A stretch of 64,000 nt of DNA from Longibaculum muris (GTDB lineage Bacteria > Bacillota_I > Bacilli_A > Erysipelotrichales > Coprobacillaceae): NCBI RefSeq assembly GCF_004343035.1, contig NZ_SMCQ01000014.1, forward strand, positions 17,343-81,342, written 5' to 3'. How positions within the stretch are numbered: the first letter of the stretch is position 1; each line of letters opens with the position of its first letter. Shown piece after piece: positions 35,190 through 44,516 of this stretch. Both the position numbers and the translations under genes were made by a program. The notes under the pieces were generated by a model that worked only from the letters and a program-made list of their open reading frames with translations, did no database searches and was not told the DNA's origin.

Positions 35190-35996
35190 TTAGTTTGTAC
35201 AAATAATTACTCTTATAAGTTTTGGTCTTTCTTCTTCAGGTAATCCTAATTCTTCCATTGCTTCTTGATATGATATATTATGTTTCACGGCATAATTATT
35301 AATCATTTCAGCTTTTCCTTTTTGCCTTCCTTCATTAAATCCATCTTGTTTAGCCTTTTTTTCAAATTGACTTATACTTTCACACATTGCTTCTATCCCT
35401 CCTCGATCTTCTTTATAAAAACGTACTCTTTCTTTTAAAACTTCATAATACATATCATCAGGATTTACATATACCAAATCATGGGCAAGTTTTCCTATTG
35501 GTGATTCATCCTGATATGCTGTATTCATAAAAATCAAATCTAAACCTTTTTGAGCTATATGATCATATTCATCATTTTCATCATGATCTATATAGTAAAC
35601 TGTTTTCCCTTCATCAAATATATCTTCATTTGTAATAATGACAGTCGAAATAATTGGTAAACGACTCCACTCATGATTTGGCCAACTTGCTTTATTGAAC
35701 TCTCTTTCTTCATACACCTCATTTCTTGTTTTGGCTGCATACTCTTGGGTATGTACACACACTCCAACAAAATGTCTCCCTTCTAATTCAAAGATAAAAT
35801 CAAAAGGTAGATTATCTCTTTGAAATTCATATTTTGAATATACAGAAATAATATCTCCTTCATTAGGAAAGACAATATCTTTGAACAATTGGATACAACG
35901 ATAATCTCTAAAAACTATCTTCATAAAGAGATTATCCATCAAACAACTTTGTTGAATTGCTGTTTCATACATTTCTTTTGTTATTTCAGTCTCCAT
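35190..35996 (-). CDS. Rpn-family / PD-(D/E)XK nuclease-family protein
   Basis: A 268-residue protein of the recombination-promoting nuclease/PDDEXK_2 group. It has FMKIVFRDYRCIQLFKDIVFP near the start, DFIFELEGRHFVGVCVH (about 70-86), and a Lys-rich coiled-coil end with GFNEGRQKGKAEMI and EEAMEELGLPEEE, typical of this family. The usual acidic ExQ after the strand reads VCV here, so catalysis may be lost. The ATG at 35996 follows AGAGAGG. Single gene; such genes often spread by horizontal transfer. Confidence 0.72.
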   Translation of the reverse strand: METEITKEMYETAIQQSCLMDNLFMKIVFRDYRCIQLFKDIVFPNEGDIISVYSKYEFQRDNLPFDFIFELEGRHFVGVCVHTQEYAAKTRNEVYEEREFNKASWPNHEWSRLPIISTVIITNEDIFDEGKTVYYIDHDENDEYDHIAQKGLDLIFMNTAYQDESPIGKLAHDLVYVNPDDMYYEVLKERVRFYKEDRGGIEAMCESISQFEKKAKQDGFNEGRQKGKAEMINNYAVKHNISYQEAMEELGLPEEERPKLIRVIICTN

Positions 35997-36087
35997 TTTT
36001 TTCACCTCTCTTTCTTTTTAATTTTGAGAAAGTTTTCTTGATTTATCTTTTTATCAAATAACCCCTCTACTATATATATACGAACCT

Positions 36088-36098
36088 AACCCCCCCCA
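36088..36098 (-). repeat. Poly(G) tract upstream of the Rpn-like gene
   Basis: Eight consecutive C on the plus strand (36090-36097) make a G8 run about 95 bp upstream of the Rpn-like ATG, near a TATATA -10-like sequence. In this AT-rich genome such a homopolymer is rare and could slip. Confidence 0.5.
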
Positions 36099-36146
36099 TT
36101 TTTCTTTTTTTATTTTCATTTCACATAAATTTCACATAATCCAATT

Positions 36147-36178
36147 AAAAAAAGAGATTTCTCAAAAGAAATCTCCTA
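36147..36178 (-). terminator. Terminator of crcB
   Basis: GAGATTTCT (36154-36162) and AGAAATCTC (36167-36175) form a perfect 9-bp stem followed on the minus strand by TTTTTTTAATT. Confidence 0.85.
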
Positions 36179-36535
36179 TAAACGAATAATCTGTTTCCCA
36201 AGCCATACCCCTATTAAACATCCCATCACACTCAATCCAATATATAACAATGAAACGCCATACTTTCCCATATCCATCAAATTCATAGCCTCTAATGAAA
36301 ACGTAGAGAATGTTGTAAAGCCTCCACAAACCCCAGTCTTTAAAAACAATGTCATTGATGAAGATATATTCTCTCTTTCAGCCAAACCAACAACAATCCC
36401 AATCAATAATGCTCCTAACATATTTGTTATTAAAGTTAAGATTGGAAAATCATTTTTAATAGGTAAACAACTGATTCCATATCTTAAAATAGCACCAATT
36501 GCTCCACCTATTCCAACATATATAAATTTATCCAT
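36176..36535 (-). CDS. crcB: Fluoride exporter CrcB/Fluc
   Basis: A 119-residue membrane protein with four helices. The family motifs are GGAIGAILRYGIS (about 9-21), TLITNMLGALLIG (about 35-47) and GGFTTFSTFSLEA (about 71-83), which line the fluoride pore. CrcB acts as a dual-topology dimer. It follows the TagO fusion gene by 2 bp and is co-transcribed. No fluoride riboswitch is visible upstream. Confidence 0.93.
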   Translation of the reverse strand: MDKFIYVGIGGAIGAILRYGISCLPIKNDFPILTLITNMLGALLIGIVVGLAERENISSSMTLFLKTGVCGGFTTFSTFSLEAMNLMDMGKYGVSLLYIGLSVMGCLIGVWLGKQIIRL

Positions 36536-36537
36536 AA

Positions 36538-38238
36538 TTATTCTTCCATTGCAACAACACTAAATCTTTGATTTTTTTCAATTAAAGTGACTGTTGTTGT
36601 GTATTCTTCTACATTTAAAATTGGATTCACATCAGCAAATGTTATTTTAATTCTTACATCATAATAACTATAATCTTCTAATCCAGATAAAGCTTTATAT
36701 GAATCTTGATTAGAAATGATATCATAATGAATAACTTCTGGTAAATCTGTTTGATTTTTTATAAAGGTATTTGCATTCTTATAATATCCATTTTTAGCAT
36801 AAGCTGTAAAATCATCTTTTTTATCACTATAGAAATAATGAATACCACCTATTTGATTTTCTTTTTTATTAGATAAAGTAAAATAATCAGCCAAGAAATA
36901 TGCTGCCACATCTTGTCTTATATCTGGTTTATTATTTCTTTCAATAGCCGTTTTTAATTGATTATAAATATCACTCATTAGTTCTGTTTCATTATCAGCT
37001 TCTTTATATTCGACTGTTTGAACAGGTTTATGTGTAGGAGTTGAATTTTGTTTATTGAAAGCAAAGACAAGTGAAAAGATAATTGCTATAACAATAAGTG
37101 CAATAACCGCATACTTCTTCTTTGCTCTTTCAACAATTCTACGATAGGGTTTAGTATCTTTAATCGAAGGTAAATATTCACTTTTAATAAAAATATTCAT
37201 AATTGTTAAAACTGGTTTATATTTACGATCTATCATATTTGTTGCTTCAACAAAGACTTCAAATAATAACATTAGTGTTAAAAAGAGAATAGTTGCTGCT
37301 ATTTTATCATAAAGATAGATGTATGAACAAAGTGAGAATAATATTGTTACTACATATAAAATGAGAACACTTTTTGTTTGACCTAATTCTAATGAAAACA
37401 TTAACTTATGATGTAAATGATTCTTATCGGCTTCACTAAAGCTTTTATGATGAACTTTTCTTCTAATAATTGCAATTAAAGTATCCATAATAGGAACCAT
37501 TAAAACAACGATTGGTGCTCCTAAAGTAAAGAACGATGAACTCTTATAACCAAAGCCTAATAAAGAAATAACAGCTATCATATAACCAATAAACAAAGCT
37601 CCACAGTCTCCTAAAAAGACAGAAGCAGGATGAAAGTTATAAACCAAGAAACCACCAATAGCTCCAGCAAGAAGTAAAGACAAAGATGAAATATCGGTTC
37701 TTCCATAAGTTAAAGAAGTCAAAGATATTGTCACTAAGACAATAATTGAAATTCCTCCACATAAACCATCTAATCCATCAATCAAATTCACTGCATTACT
37801 AATCCCTACAATCCATCCAATCGTAATAATAATTGCAATAACATGAGAAAAAGAAGATGGCAAAAATGGAATTATAAACCCTTTTAAAGAAATTCCTCCA
37901 TAAACAATAACAACCAATGCCGCAATAATCTGTCCTAACATTTTAAATTTAGGCGATAAATCATGAATATCATCATAGAACCCTGTTAAAAATACAATAA
38001 AACCACCAATCAATATTGAATTGATTTGAATATCGGTTTTTAAAAAAATCATTGTTCCAATTAAGAAACTTGCATAAATAGCATAACCACCAGTTCTTGC
38101 AATAATTCCTTTATGGATTGTTCTTTTATTTGTATGAGCAATGATACCAAGTTTTTTTGATACTTTGCTTACAATAGGAACAAGAATTAAACTTATGATA
38201 AATGTTACCACAAAAGATAAACATATTTCTAAACTCAT
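36538..38238 (-). CDS. TagO/WecA-like UDP-GlcNAc phosphotransferase with extra extracytoplasmic domain
   Basis: A 566-residue protein. Residues 1-340 form the polytopic glycosyltransferase-4 core that links GlcNAc-1-P to undecaprenyl phosphate: FLTGFYDDIHDLSP (about 83), NAVNLIDGLDGLCGG (about 148), FLGDCGALFIGY and NHLHHKLMF (about 272). This is the first step of teichoic acid or polysaccharide synthesis. Family members are about 350 residues; here another helix (about 375-395) is followed by about 170 extracellular residues ending VAMEE, not recognised. AAAGGGGCA precedes the ATG. crcB follows by 2 bp. Confidence 0.85.
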   Translation of the reverse strand: MSLEICLSFVVTFIISLILVPIVSKVSKKLGIIAHTNKRTIHKGIIARTGGYAIYASFLIGTMIFLKTDIQINSILIGGFIVFLTGFYDDIHDLSPKFKMLGQIIAALVVIVYGGISLKGFIIPFLPSSFSHVIAIIITIGWIVGISNAVNLIDGLDGLCGGISIIVLVTISLTSLTYGRTDISSLSLLLAGAIGGFLVYNFHPASVFLGDCGALFIGYMIAVISLLGFGYKSSSFFTLGAPIVVLMVPIMDTLIAIIRRKVHHKSFSEADKNHLHHKLMFSLELGQTKSVLILYVVTILFSLCSYIYLYDKIAATILFLTLMLLFEVFVEATNMIDRKYKPVLTIMNIFIKSEYLPSIKDTKPYRRIVERAKKKYAVIALIVIAIIFSLVFAFNKQNSTPTHKPVQTVEYKEADNETELMSDIYNQLKTAIERNNKPDIRQDVAAYFLADYFTLSNKKENQIGGIHYFYSDKKDDFTAYAKNGYYKNANTFIKNQTDLPEVIHYDIISNQDSYKALSGLEDYSYYDVRIKITFADVNPILNVEEYTTTVTLIEKNQRFSVVAMEE

Positions 38239-38362
38239 ATCAATGCCCCTTTCTTTAATGTATTATATTACAAATTGAAGCAAATTTATAGAAAATCTTT
38301 TTTACCCTTAAATATTTATTATAAAAATGGTATAATGATGGCGTACAAGGAGGAAAACGAAT

Positions 38363-39514
38363 ATGCACAAATTAGGTATTTCCGTATACCCAGATAAATC
38401 TCCTAGAGATGAGGTATACGCATACATGGAAAAAGCTGCTAAATTGGGATATAGCAGAATTTTTACATGTTTCTTATCTATCCCTGAAGATAAAAGGGAA
38501 AGTTATTTAGTTGAATTTAAGGAATTTATGACAAAGGCTCATGAATTAGGATTTGAGGTTGCTGCCGATACAAATCCAGAAGTCTTTAAATTAATTGGAG
38601 CAACTCCAGATAATTTAAAACCATTCGCTGATTTGGGACTTGATATTATCAGAATGGATGGAAACTTTGGTACTCAAGGGGATATTCAATTAACACGTAA
38701 TCCTTACAATATTAAAATTGAATTTAATGCAAGTATGGATATGGGTGTTGAATTATTAATTAATAGAGGTGGTAACAAGGATCAAATGACTATGTGCCAT
38801 AACTTCTTCCCAGAACGTTATTCTGGTTTGGATTTTGATTTATTTATGGAATACAATAGTTATTGGAAAGAATTAAATTTACATACTGCTGCTTTTGTTT
38901 CTAGTAACAATGAAAATACAATTGGACCATGGGAAGTTTTCTGTGGTTTACCAACTGTTGAAATTATGAGAGGTTTACCAATTGATCTTCAAGCTCGTTA
39001 TTTATTAGCAACTGGTGATGTTGATGATATTTTAATTGGTAACTATCCTGCTAGTGATGAAGAATTAGAAGCTTTAGCTAATGTTGATTTACAAGTTCTT
39101 CAAATTAGAGTTGATGAAGCAGAAGGTGTTATTGATAATGAAAGAATGGTTATGTATGAATATGCTCCTCATTGGGATCGTTATGATCATTCTTCATTTA
39201 TGTTACGTTCTTCTATGTCAAGAGTTTGGTTTAAGGAAAAGAAAAGTGTTCAAGATGGATCAGTTGCTACAGTGGCAGATAAACAAATTGATTCACAATC
39301 TATTCCTTATAGAGATCCAGGTAAGAAAGTCTTTACTCGTGGTGATGTATTAGTTGTTAATGATAATTTAGCTCATTATCGTGGAGAATTAGAAATTGTT
39401 TTAACTGAGATTCCTAATGATGGTGAACGTAATTTAGTAGCAACAGTCAAACCTGAAGAATTAATGTTATTGGATTTTGTAAAACCAGGACATCATTTTA
39501 AAATTACTAAATAA
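38363..39514 (+). CDS. MupG-family TIM-barrel protein (DUF871; 6-phospho-N-acetylmuramidase)
   Basis: A 383-residue protein with the DUF871/MupG signature: LGISVYPDKSPRDEVYAYM at the N-terminus, TCFLSIPE, DTNPEVFKL, DGNFG and MCHNFFPE (about 146-153). MupG (GH170) hydrolyses the link between MurNAc-6-P and GlcNAc during recycling of cell wall. No murQ or other recycling gene is next to it. The promoter has an extended -10 TGGTATAAT at 38328-38336. AAGGAGG precedes the ATG. Confidence 0.88.
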   Translation: MHKLGISVYPDKSPRDEVYAYMEKAAKLGYSRIFTCFLSIPEDKRESYLVEFKEFMTKAHELGFEVAADTNPEVFKLIGATPDNLKPFADLGLDIIRMDGNFGTQGDIQLTRNPYNIKIEFNASMDMGVELLINRGGNKDQMTMCHNFFPERYSGLDFDLFMEYNSYWKELNLHTAAFVSSNNENTIGPWEVFCGLPTVEIMRGLPIDLQARYLLATGDVDDILIGNYPASDEELEALANVDLQVLQIRVDEAEGVIDNERMVMYEYAPHWDRYDHSSFMLRSSMSRVWFKEKKSVQDGSVATVADKQIDSQSIPYRDPGKKVFTRGDVLVVNDNLAHYRGELEIVLTEIPNDGERNLVATVKPEELMLLDFVKPGHHFKITK

Positions 39515-39555
39515 GTAAAAAAGTAACAAGTACATTTTGTATTTGTTACTTTTCT
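39515..39555. terminator. Bidirectional terminator
   Basis: AAAAAGTAACAA and TTGTTACTTTT arms (about 39519-39528 and 39543-39553) form a stem between the MupG and nuclease genes. Confidence 0.75.
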
Positions 39556-40247
39556 TTTGCTAAATGACTTTTTCCATTAGCATAATTAATATTAACTCCA
39601 GGTTGAACATTATAGACAAAGACATTAAATTCAATATCTAATCCTTCATCTTCTACTGACATAGCTTCCATGATGACACCATCAGCTACAAGATTATCTC
39701 CCTCATAAACTGGTGTTACACGATATAAAACATGATTGTTTGTTTCTTTTACATAATCAGCAACCATATTTTCAAAATATAACATACCTTTGGTATTCAT
39801 ATATCTTGTTCCAGTGATTAAATTTCTTTCATTAGCATTTTCTCCAGTTAACTGATAACCAATCAAATGACAACGATTATATAAATATTTTCCATCAACA
39901 AAATCATATTTTATAGTTTGCCAGCCACTAGGCTTTACTTGTCCTATAGAACCTCTTTTTTCTGTAGGCATTGTCTTTTTAGAAACATTAGCATAAGCTA
40001 CTCCACATCTTCCTAATGAGTCTAATGGACTATATTTTTCAAATGATTTAGTCGTTAAATCTTTTTCAGTGAAATATGGTTTTCCATCATTAAGTTCAAC
40101 ATAAGGCTTGTTTTTATAAGCTGGAATATCTTCAATATTTTGTACACTCTCTGGTTGATTAAGTTGAGTTGTGATATAACCACCAACAACGACAGCTAGT
40201 GCTACAACTAAACTATAGATTTTCTTTTTATATGTTTTCTTTCGCAT
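39546..40247 (-). CDS. Secreted/membrane-anchored DNA/RNA non-specific endonuclease
   Basis: A 233-residue protein with an N-terminal membrane helix (about 9-27), then a beta-beta-alpha-metal nuclease domain. The active site is NRCHLIGYQLTGEN (about 125) followed by NERNLITGTRYMN (about 140), like DNA-entry nuclease EndA and streptococcal DNases. It would degrade extracellular DNA for nutrition or uptake. It overlaps the MupG terminator on its 3' side. A 131-residue hypothetical gene precedes it by 3 bp. Confidence 0.9.
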   Translation of the reverse strand: MRKKTYKKKIYSLVVALAVVVGGYITTQLNQPESVQNIEDIPAYKNKPYVELNDGKPYFTEKDLTTKSFEKYSPLDSLGRCGVAYANVSKKTMPTEKRGSIGQVKPSGWQTIKYDFVDGKYLYNRCHLIGYQLTGENANERNLITGTRYMNTKGMLYFENMVADYVKETNNHVLYRVTPVYEGDNLVADGVIMEAMSVEDEGLDIEFNVFVYNVQPGVNINYANGKSHLAKEK

Positions 40248-40250
40248 ACT

Positions 40251-40646
40251 TTATTCCTTTCGATAAATAACTTGAGTAATAAGATCATGTGAAGATCCTG
40301 CAAATTCTTCTTGACTCACAATAACAAACTGATTTAAATCAATATTCAAATAAAAATCTGCCGGATATTCTCTATTCCAATAAAATAAAATAACTTCATC
40401 AATATCCTTACAATCAATACTCACATTCTCAATTAAACAATAATCATTATCCTTAGCTATATCCATAAACTTCTCATCAACAATCGCTTCATCAAATAAA
40501 TCCTGATATAACTGATAAGAATATTGATTCATATAAAGCTTCTTTGTTATAGTCTTAATTCTCTCTCTTACAATCCTATCTTGTGATTGTCTCCTATGAT
40601 GAAACATTAATCCTAAATTTTCATCAACACAAGCAATAATCTTCAT
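40251..40646 (-). CDS. Conserved hypothetical protein
   Basis: A 131-residue soluble protein beginning MKIIACVDENLGLMFHHRRQSQD. The N-terminal GLMFHHRRQSQDR segment is shared with small clostridial proteins sometimes annotated as ribonuclease Z; no metal-binding HxHxDH motif is present, so that name seems wrong. The rest is mixed alpha/beta (VILFYWNREYPADFYLNID). It lies 3 bp upstream of the nuclease gene and is probably co-transcribed with it. Function unknown. Confidence 0.65.
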   Translation of the reverse strand: MKIIACVDENLGLMFHHRRQSQDRIVRERIKTITKKLYMNQYSYQLYQDLFDEAIVDEKFMDIAKDNDYCLIENVSIDCKDIDEVILFYWNREYPADFYLNIDLNQFVIVSQEEFAGSSHDLITQVIYRKE

Positions 40647-40681
40647 AATCTCACCTCATTAGATATCTATTTTATAATGAA

Positions 40682-40722
40682 AGAAAAACTTATTCAATAA
40701 TGAATCGAATAAGTTTTAATAT
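40682..40722 (-). terminator. Terminator of the ribokinase gene
   Basis: AAAACTTATTC (40687-40697) and GAATAAGTTTT (40708-40718) form a perfect 11-bp stem overlapping the stop codon, followed by TTTTTC on the minus strand. Confidence 0.7.
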
Positions 40723-41639
40723 TTTTCATTCATATAATCAATAACTTCCTGATAAGTAGGAATAACTTCTTGTCCACCATTTCGAGAAACTTTAATTCCC
40801 GCAGCAATATTCGCATATTTAACTGCTTCTACTAAATCATTTGTTTTCACATATTGACTTGCTAGAGCTCCAGCAAAAGTATCCCCTGCTCCTACAGTAT
40901 TTAAAGCTTTGACTTTAATTGATGGGATATACGTTGTTTGTCCTGATTGATAAACAAGATTTCCTTTTGATCCCATTTTAATAATACAATTCTTGACACC
41001 AAGTTCTTCAATTTTCTTAGCTGCTAATAAAGCTGATTCTTGATTATCTACATGTATTCCTGTAATCATTTGTGTTTCTTGTTGATTAGGTGTAATAACA
41101 TCAGCATATTTTAAGACTTCTGGAAAATAGGCCCCTGCTGGTGCTGGATCTAAAATCACAAACATCCCTTTTTCTTTTGCTAGTTGCATAACTTTTATAA
41201 TAGCTTCTGGACTTGTTTCCATCTGCAGCAATAAGATCTTTGCTTCAATCTTTGACATTGTTTCTTGAATATAATCTAAAGGAATTGTTAAATTAGCACC
41301 TAGACTACCTGCCATTGTATTTTCACCATGTTCATCTACAAAGATAACATACATTCCTGTTCCTGATTCTTCACTCAAGAGAATCTTATCAGTACCAACG
41401 CCATAGCTTTGTAAATTCTGCAACATTTGCTTTCCAGAGCTATCTTTTCCTACGGAACTAATAAATAACATCTGACTCCCTTGTTTAGCTACAGTAATCG
41501 CCTGATTTGCCCCTTTTCCACCAGGAATCGTTTCAATCTTTTTAGCTAAAACAGAATCACCATAATGAGGATAATCTTTAACATGTGTAACAACATCTAA
41601 ATTAATACTTCCAAATACTACAACATCATATGTATTCAT
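40716..41639 (-). CDS. rbsK: Ribokinase
   Basis: A 307-residue PfkB-family sugar kinase. The N-terminal GSINLDVVTHVKDYPHYGD (about 8-26), GGKGANQAITVAKQG (about 38-52) and the C-terminal NTVGAGDTFAGALA (about 250-263, with catalytic Asp in GAGD) are the classic signatures. It phosphorylates D-ribose or a similar sugar. The ATG at 41639 follows AGGAGAA; two HAD phosphatase genes precede it in the same direction. No ribose transporter is in the window. Confidence 0.9.
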   Translation of the reverse strand: MNTYDVVVFGSINLDVVTHVKDYPHYGDSVLAKKIETIPGGKGANQAITVAKQGSQMLFISSVGKDSSGKQMLQNLQSYGVGTDKILLSEESGTGMYVIFVDEHGENTMAGSLGANLTIPLDYIQETMSKIEAKILLLQMETSPEAIIKVMQLAKEKGMFVILDPAPAGAYFPEVLKYADVITPNQQETQMITGIHVDNQESALLAAKKIEELGVKNCIIKMGSKGNLVYQSGQTTYIPSIKVKALNTVGAGDTFAGALASQYVKTNDLVEAVKYANIAAGIKVSRNGGQEVIPTYQEVIDYMNEKY

Positions 41640-41651
41640 ATACATTCTCCT

Positions 41652-42440
41652 CTACAAATCAAATAATTCATTTAACTTATGAGCAACACCATCTTCATGA
41701 ATACTTAAACAAACTGTTTCAGCTTTCTCTTTAATAATCTCAATTGCATTTCCCATCGCAATAGGATGAGCCACTGTTTCAAACATTTCTACATCATTAG
41801 GTCCATCTCCAAAACAATAACTATTATCAAGTGAAATATTTAATTCATTTAAGACATCTAAAATTCCTGTTGCTTTTGAAACATCCTTAGCATAAACTTC
41901 CATACTATGATTATCAGGATGTAATTCATATGCAAACTTACCATAACATGATTTTGCATATTCTAATTCTTCTTGATTCTTAACCCATACTTCCATTTTC
42001 ACTGTCTTTTTAATAATTTCATCTTCATCATAATCAAAACAGAAATTCTTAAAATCAATATTACATGTAGAATAAAATTTTAAAAGACATTCATTATTTT
42101 TATTCATATAACAAGCATCTGGAGTTTGTAAAACATATTCTATATCTTTTAAAGATAACTTTTGACATAATTGTTTTACATCTTCTTGATTCATAACTCT
42201 CACACTTAAATCTTGATTCTTATATTTAATATTAGCACCATTAGCTAATACATAACCATCAAAACCTATATTTTTTACATTATCAGCAATATATCCATAA
42301 GGTCTCCCACTAGCAATAAAACATAGATGACCCTTTTGTTGTGTTTTAGCAATAGCTTCTCTTACTGCTGGAGTAATTCCTCCTAGTTCAGGAAGATACA
42401 ATGTTCCATCAATATCAAAAAATATAATCTTCTTATTCAT
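41652..42440 (-). CDS. Cof-type HAD phosphatase
   Basis: A 262-residue HAD-IIB hydrolase. Motif I is FFDIDGTLYLPE (about 6-17), the C2 cap has GYVLANGANIKYK (about 74), and motif IV is YCFGDGPNDVEMF (about 207). Cof-type enzymes dephosphorylate sugar phosphates or pyridoxal phosphate. It starts 1 nt after the stop of a similar upstream gene, which it resembles in length and order, so a tandem duplication is likely. Confidence 0.9.
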   Translation of the reverse strand: MNKKIIFFDIDGTLYLPELGGITPAVREAIAKTQQKGHLCFIASGRPYGYIADNVKNIGFDGYVLANGANIKYKNQDLSVRVMNQEDVKQLCQKLSLKDIEYVLQTPDACYMNKNNECLLKFYSTCNIDFKNFCFDYDEDEIIKKTVKMEVWVKNQEELEYAKSCYGKFAYELHPDNHSMEVYAKDVSKATGILDVLNELNISLDNSYCFGDGPNDVEMFETVAHPIAMGNAIEIIKEKAETVCLSIHEDGVAHKLNELFDL

Positions 42441-42441
42441 A

Positions 42442-43221
42442 CTAATCAATCCATCCAAAATGTTTACAAGCATTATAAATACCATCATCATCGGCATCAC
42501 TTGTAATATAAGTTGCTTTTTCTTTTAACTCATCAATAGCATTCCCCATTGCTATAGAAGTCCATTCATCAATAAACATACTTAAATCATTCTTTTCATC
42601 ACCAAACACAACAACATCCTTATAATCACCACCAAAATGATCAACAATAGCTTTAATTCCTACTGACTTATCTCCTGGTTCAACAAATAAATATTCTTTA
42701 TGAAAACGACACCAAGGTAAATCATTCAATGTCTCTAACTTTTCTTCTTCAGGCGCAAAACATGCCACATAAACTTTAAAAATTTGATCAAAATCTCTTG
42801 GATCTAAACCATCTTGTACAACTGTATCCATATATATATCATGCGTAAAATCATAAAAACGATTATCTGGAGCTAAACGTCTTGTTTCATTATCTGGTGA
42901 AATAGCCCAAATAAATCCTTTTTCCTTACACTCATCTACTAATGCGACACATTTATCATAATCAAGTGGCTTGATTTCAATAAGTTCTTCATTTATTGTA
43001 ATTCCATTACCACCATCACTTACCATATTTTTAAAACCTAATTCTTTCATATGATCTTTAGCCATTGCATAACTTCTTCCAGTCGCAATTGCTAAAAAAT
43101 GTCCTTCTTCCTCTAATTTCTTTAATGCCAATTTTGTAGACTCAGGAATATATTGATTTCCTGGTGTTCCTACTGCTAAAGTTCCATCAATATCAAAAAA
43201 GAAAAACTTCTTTTTACCCAT
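42442..43221 (-). CDS. Cof-type HAD phosphatase
   Basis: A 259-residue HAD-IIB hydrolase paralogous to the next gene. Motif I is FFFDIDGTLAVG (about 6-17), the cap contains NMVSDGGNGITIN (about 72-84), and the motif IV region is VVVFGDEKNDLSMF (about 202). Cof-type. The ATG at 43221 follows GGAGGTG. It leads a HAD-HAD-ribokinase unit, which suggests sugar-phosphate metabolism. Confidence 0.9.
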   Translation of the reverse strand: MGKKKFFFFDIDGTLAVGTPGNQYIPESTKLALKKLEEEGHFLAIATGRSYAMAKDHMKELGFKNMVSDGGNGITINEELIEIKPLDYDKCVALVDECKEKGFIWAISPDNETRRLAPDNRFYDFTHDIYMDTVVQDGLDPRDFDQIFKVYVACFAPEEEKLETLNDLPWCRFHKEYLFVEPGDKSVGIKAIVDHFGGDYKDVVVFGDEKNDLSMFIDEWTSIAMGNAIDELKEKATYITSDADDDGIYNACKHFGWID

Positions 43222-43287
43222 ACTTAACACCTCCGTCAATCATTCTAACAAAATAAAAATATCTTGTCTCAAATTTACAAGAAAAGA

Positions 43288-43318
43288 AAAAAATAATGCC
43301 CGAAAGCATTATTTTAAA
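43288..43318 (-). terminator. Terminator of mbl
   Basis: AAAATAATGC (43290-43299) and GCATTATTTT (43306-43315) form a perfect 10-bp stem overlapping the stop codon, with TTTTTTCTTTTC on the minus-strand 3' side. Confidence 0.8.
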
Positions 43319-44298
43319 TATTGAGTGTTTTCTAACATCACACCGCAACCTTCAGCAACACAATCTAATGCGTTGTCAGCTACAAATACAGGAACTCCTA
43401 ATCCTTCTTCTAAGAATTTATCTAAGTTATGAAGTAAAGCCCCTCCACCAGTTAAGAAAATACCTTTATTAACAATATCAGCTGATAATTCAGGTGGTGT
43501 TTGTTCAAGAACTTGTTTTGTTGCACGTAAGATTGTCATACAACATTCTTCTAAAGCTTCTTGAGTTTCTTTAGCACTTAATTGAATAGTATGAGGTAAT
43601 CCAGTTACTAAGTCTCTACCTCTTACATCCATAACTGCAGTTGGATCTGCTTCATAAGCACTACCAATAGTAATTTTAATTTCTTCTGCTGTACGATCAC
43701 CAATTAATAATTTGTATTTATCTTTAACAAATTTAATTAATTCAGCATCCATCTTATCCCCAGCAATCTTAAGAGATGTACTTGTTACAATATCACCTAA
43801 TGAAAGAACAGCAACATCAGTTGTTCCCCCACCAATATCAACAACCATATTTCCAGATGGTTTAGAAATATCTAAACCAGCTCCAATAGCTGCAACTTTT
43901 GGTTCTTCTTCAATATATACTCTTTTTGCTCCACATCTTAAAGCAACATCTTGAATAGCACTCTTTTCAATAGATGTAATATTAGATGGACAACAAATCA
44001 AGATTGTTGGTCTTGAGAAAACTCCTTTTAAATTTAATTTATTAATAAAATGAGTTAATAATATTTCAGTAATTTGAAAATCTGCGATAACACCATCTTT
44101 AAGAGGACGAATAGCTTGAAACTTACCTGGAGTCTTTCCAAGCATATCTCTAGCTTCTTCACCTACAGCGATTGGTCTATTTGTCTCAGTATTAATAGTC
44201 ACAACAGAAGGTTCATTAACAACAATACCTTCACCTTTAACATAAATAAGAATGTTAGCTGTTCCTAAGTCAATACCAATTTCCTTTGATAATTTCAT
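43309..44298 (-). CDS. mbl: MreB/Mbl-family rod shape-determining protein
   Basis: A 329-residue bacterial actin. Phosphate motif 1 is IGIDLGTANILIYVKGEGIV (about 7-26), phosphate 2 is VVDIGGGTTDVAVLSLG (about 150), and GGGALL is near 292. It organises cell-wall synthesis in rods. No mreC/mreD follows, and ywzB-spoIID-spoIIQ lie upstream, which is the Bacillus mbl context, so Mbl is the better name than MreB. TAGGAGGAAT precedes the ATG. Confidence 0.9.
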   Translation of the reverse strand: MKLSKEIGIDLGTANILIYVKGEGIVVNEPSVVTINTETNRPIAVGEEARDMLGKTPGKFQAIRPLKDGVIADFQITEILLTHFINKLNLKGVFSRPTILICCPSNITSIEKSAIQDVALRCGAKRVYIEEEPKVAAIGAGLDISKPSGNMVVDIGGGTTDVAVLSLGDIVTSTSLKIAGDKMDAELIKFVKDKYKLLIGDRTAEEIKITIGSAYEADPTAVMDVRGRDLVTGLPHTIQLSAKETQEALEECCMTILRATKQVLEQTPPELSADIVNKGIFLTGGGALLHNLDKFLEEGLGVPVFVADNALDCVAEGCGVMLENTQYLK

Positions 44299-44468
44299 TT
44301 AAACATTCCTCCTATAAGCATTTCTATTGTAACATTTTTCCCATTAAATACAAGAAAAAAATAATCACTATAACAACATATTTTTAGCCTAACAACCGAT
44401 AAAATAATTATACAAATATTTTTAACTCATTTATTCTCAATATACCTATAAATCACAAAATATAAAGA

Positions 44469-44508
44469 AAAGACCATATCATTAAAATATGATCCTTTCA
44501 CTTTTTTT
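44469..44508 (-). terminator. Terminator of the surface protein gene
   Basis: AAGACCATATCAT and ATATGATCCTTT arms (44470-44498) form an imperfect hairpin on the minus strand followed by TTTTC, just beyond the stop of the surface protein gene. Confidence 0.5.
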
Positions 44509-44516
44509 ACTTCAAA

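Noticed and set aside
36176..36600. Fluoride riboswitch for crcB
   Set aside because: crcB follows the TagO fusion gene by 2 bp, leaving no leader, and no fluoride aptamer motif is seen before the operon.
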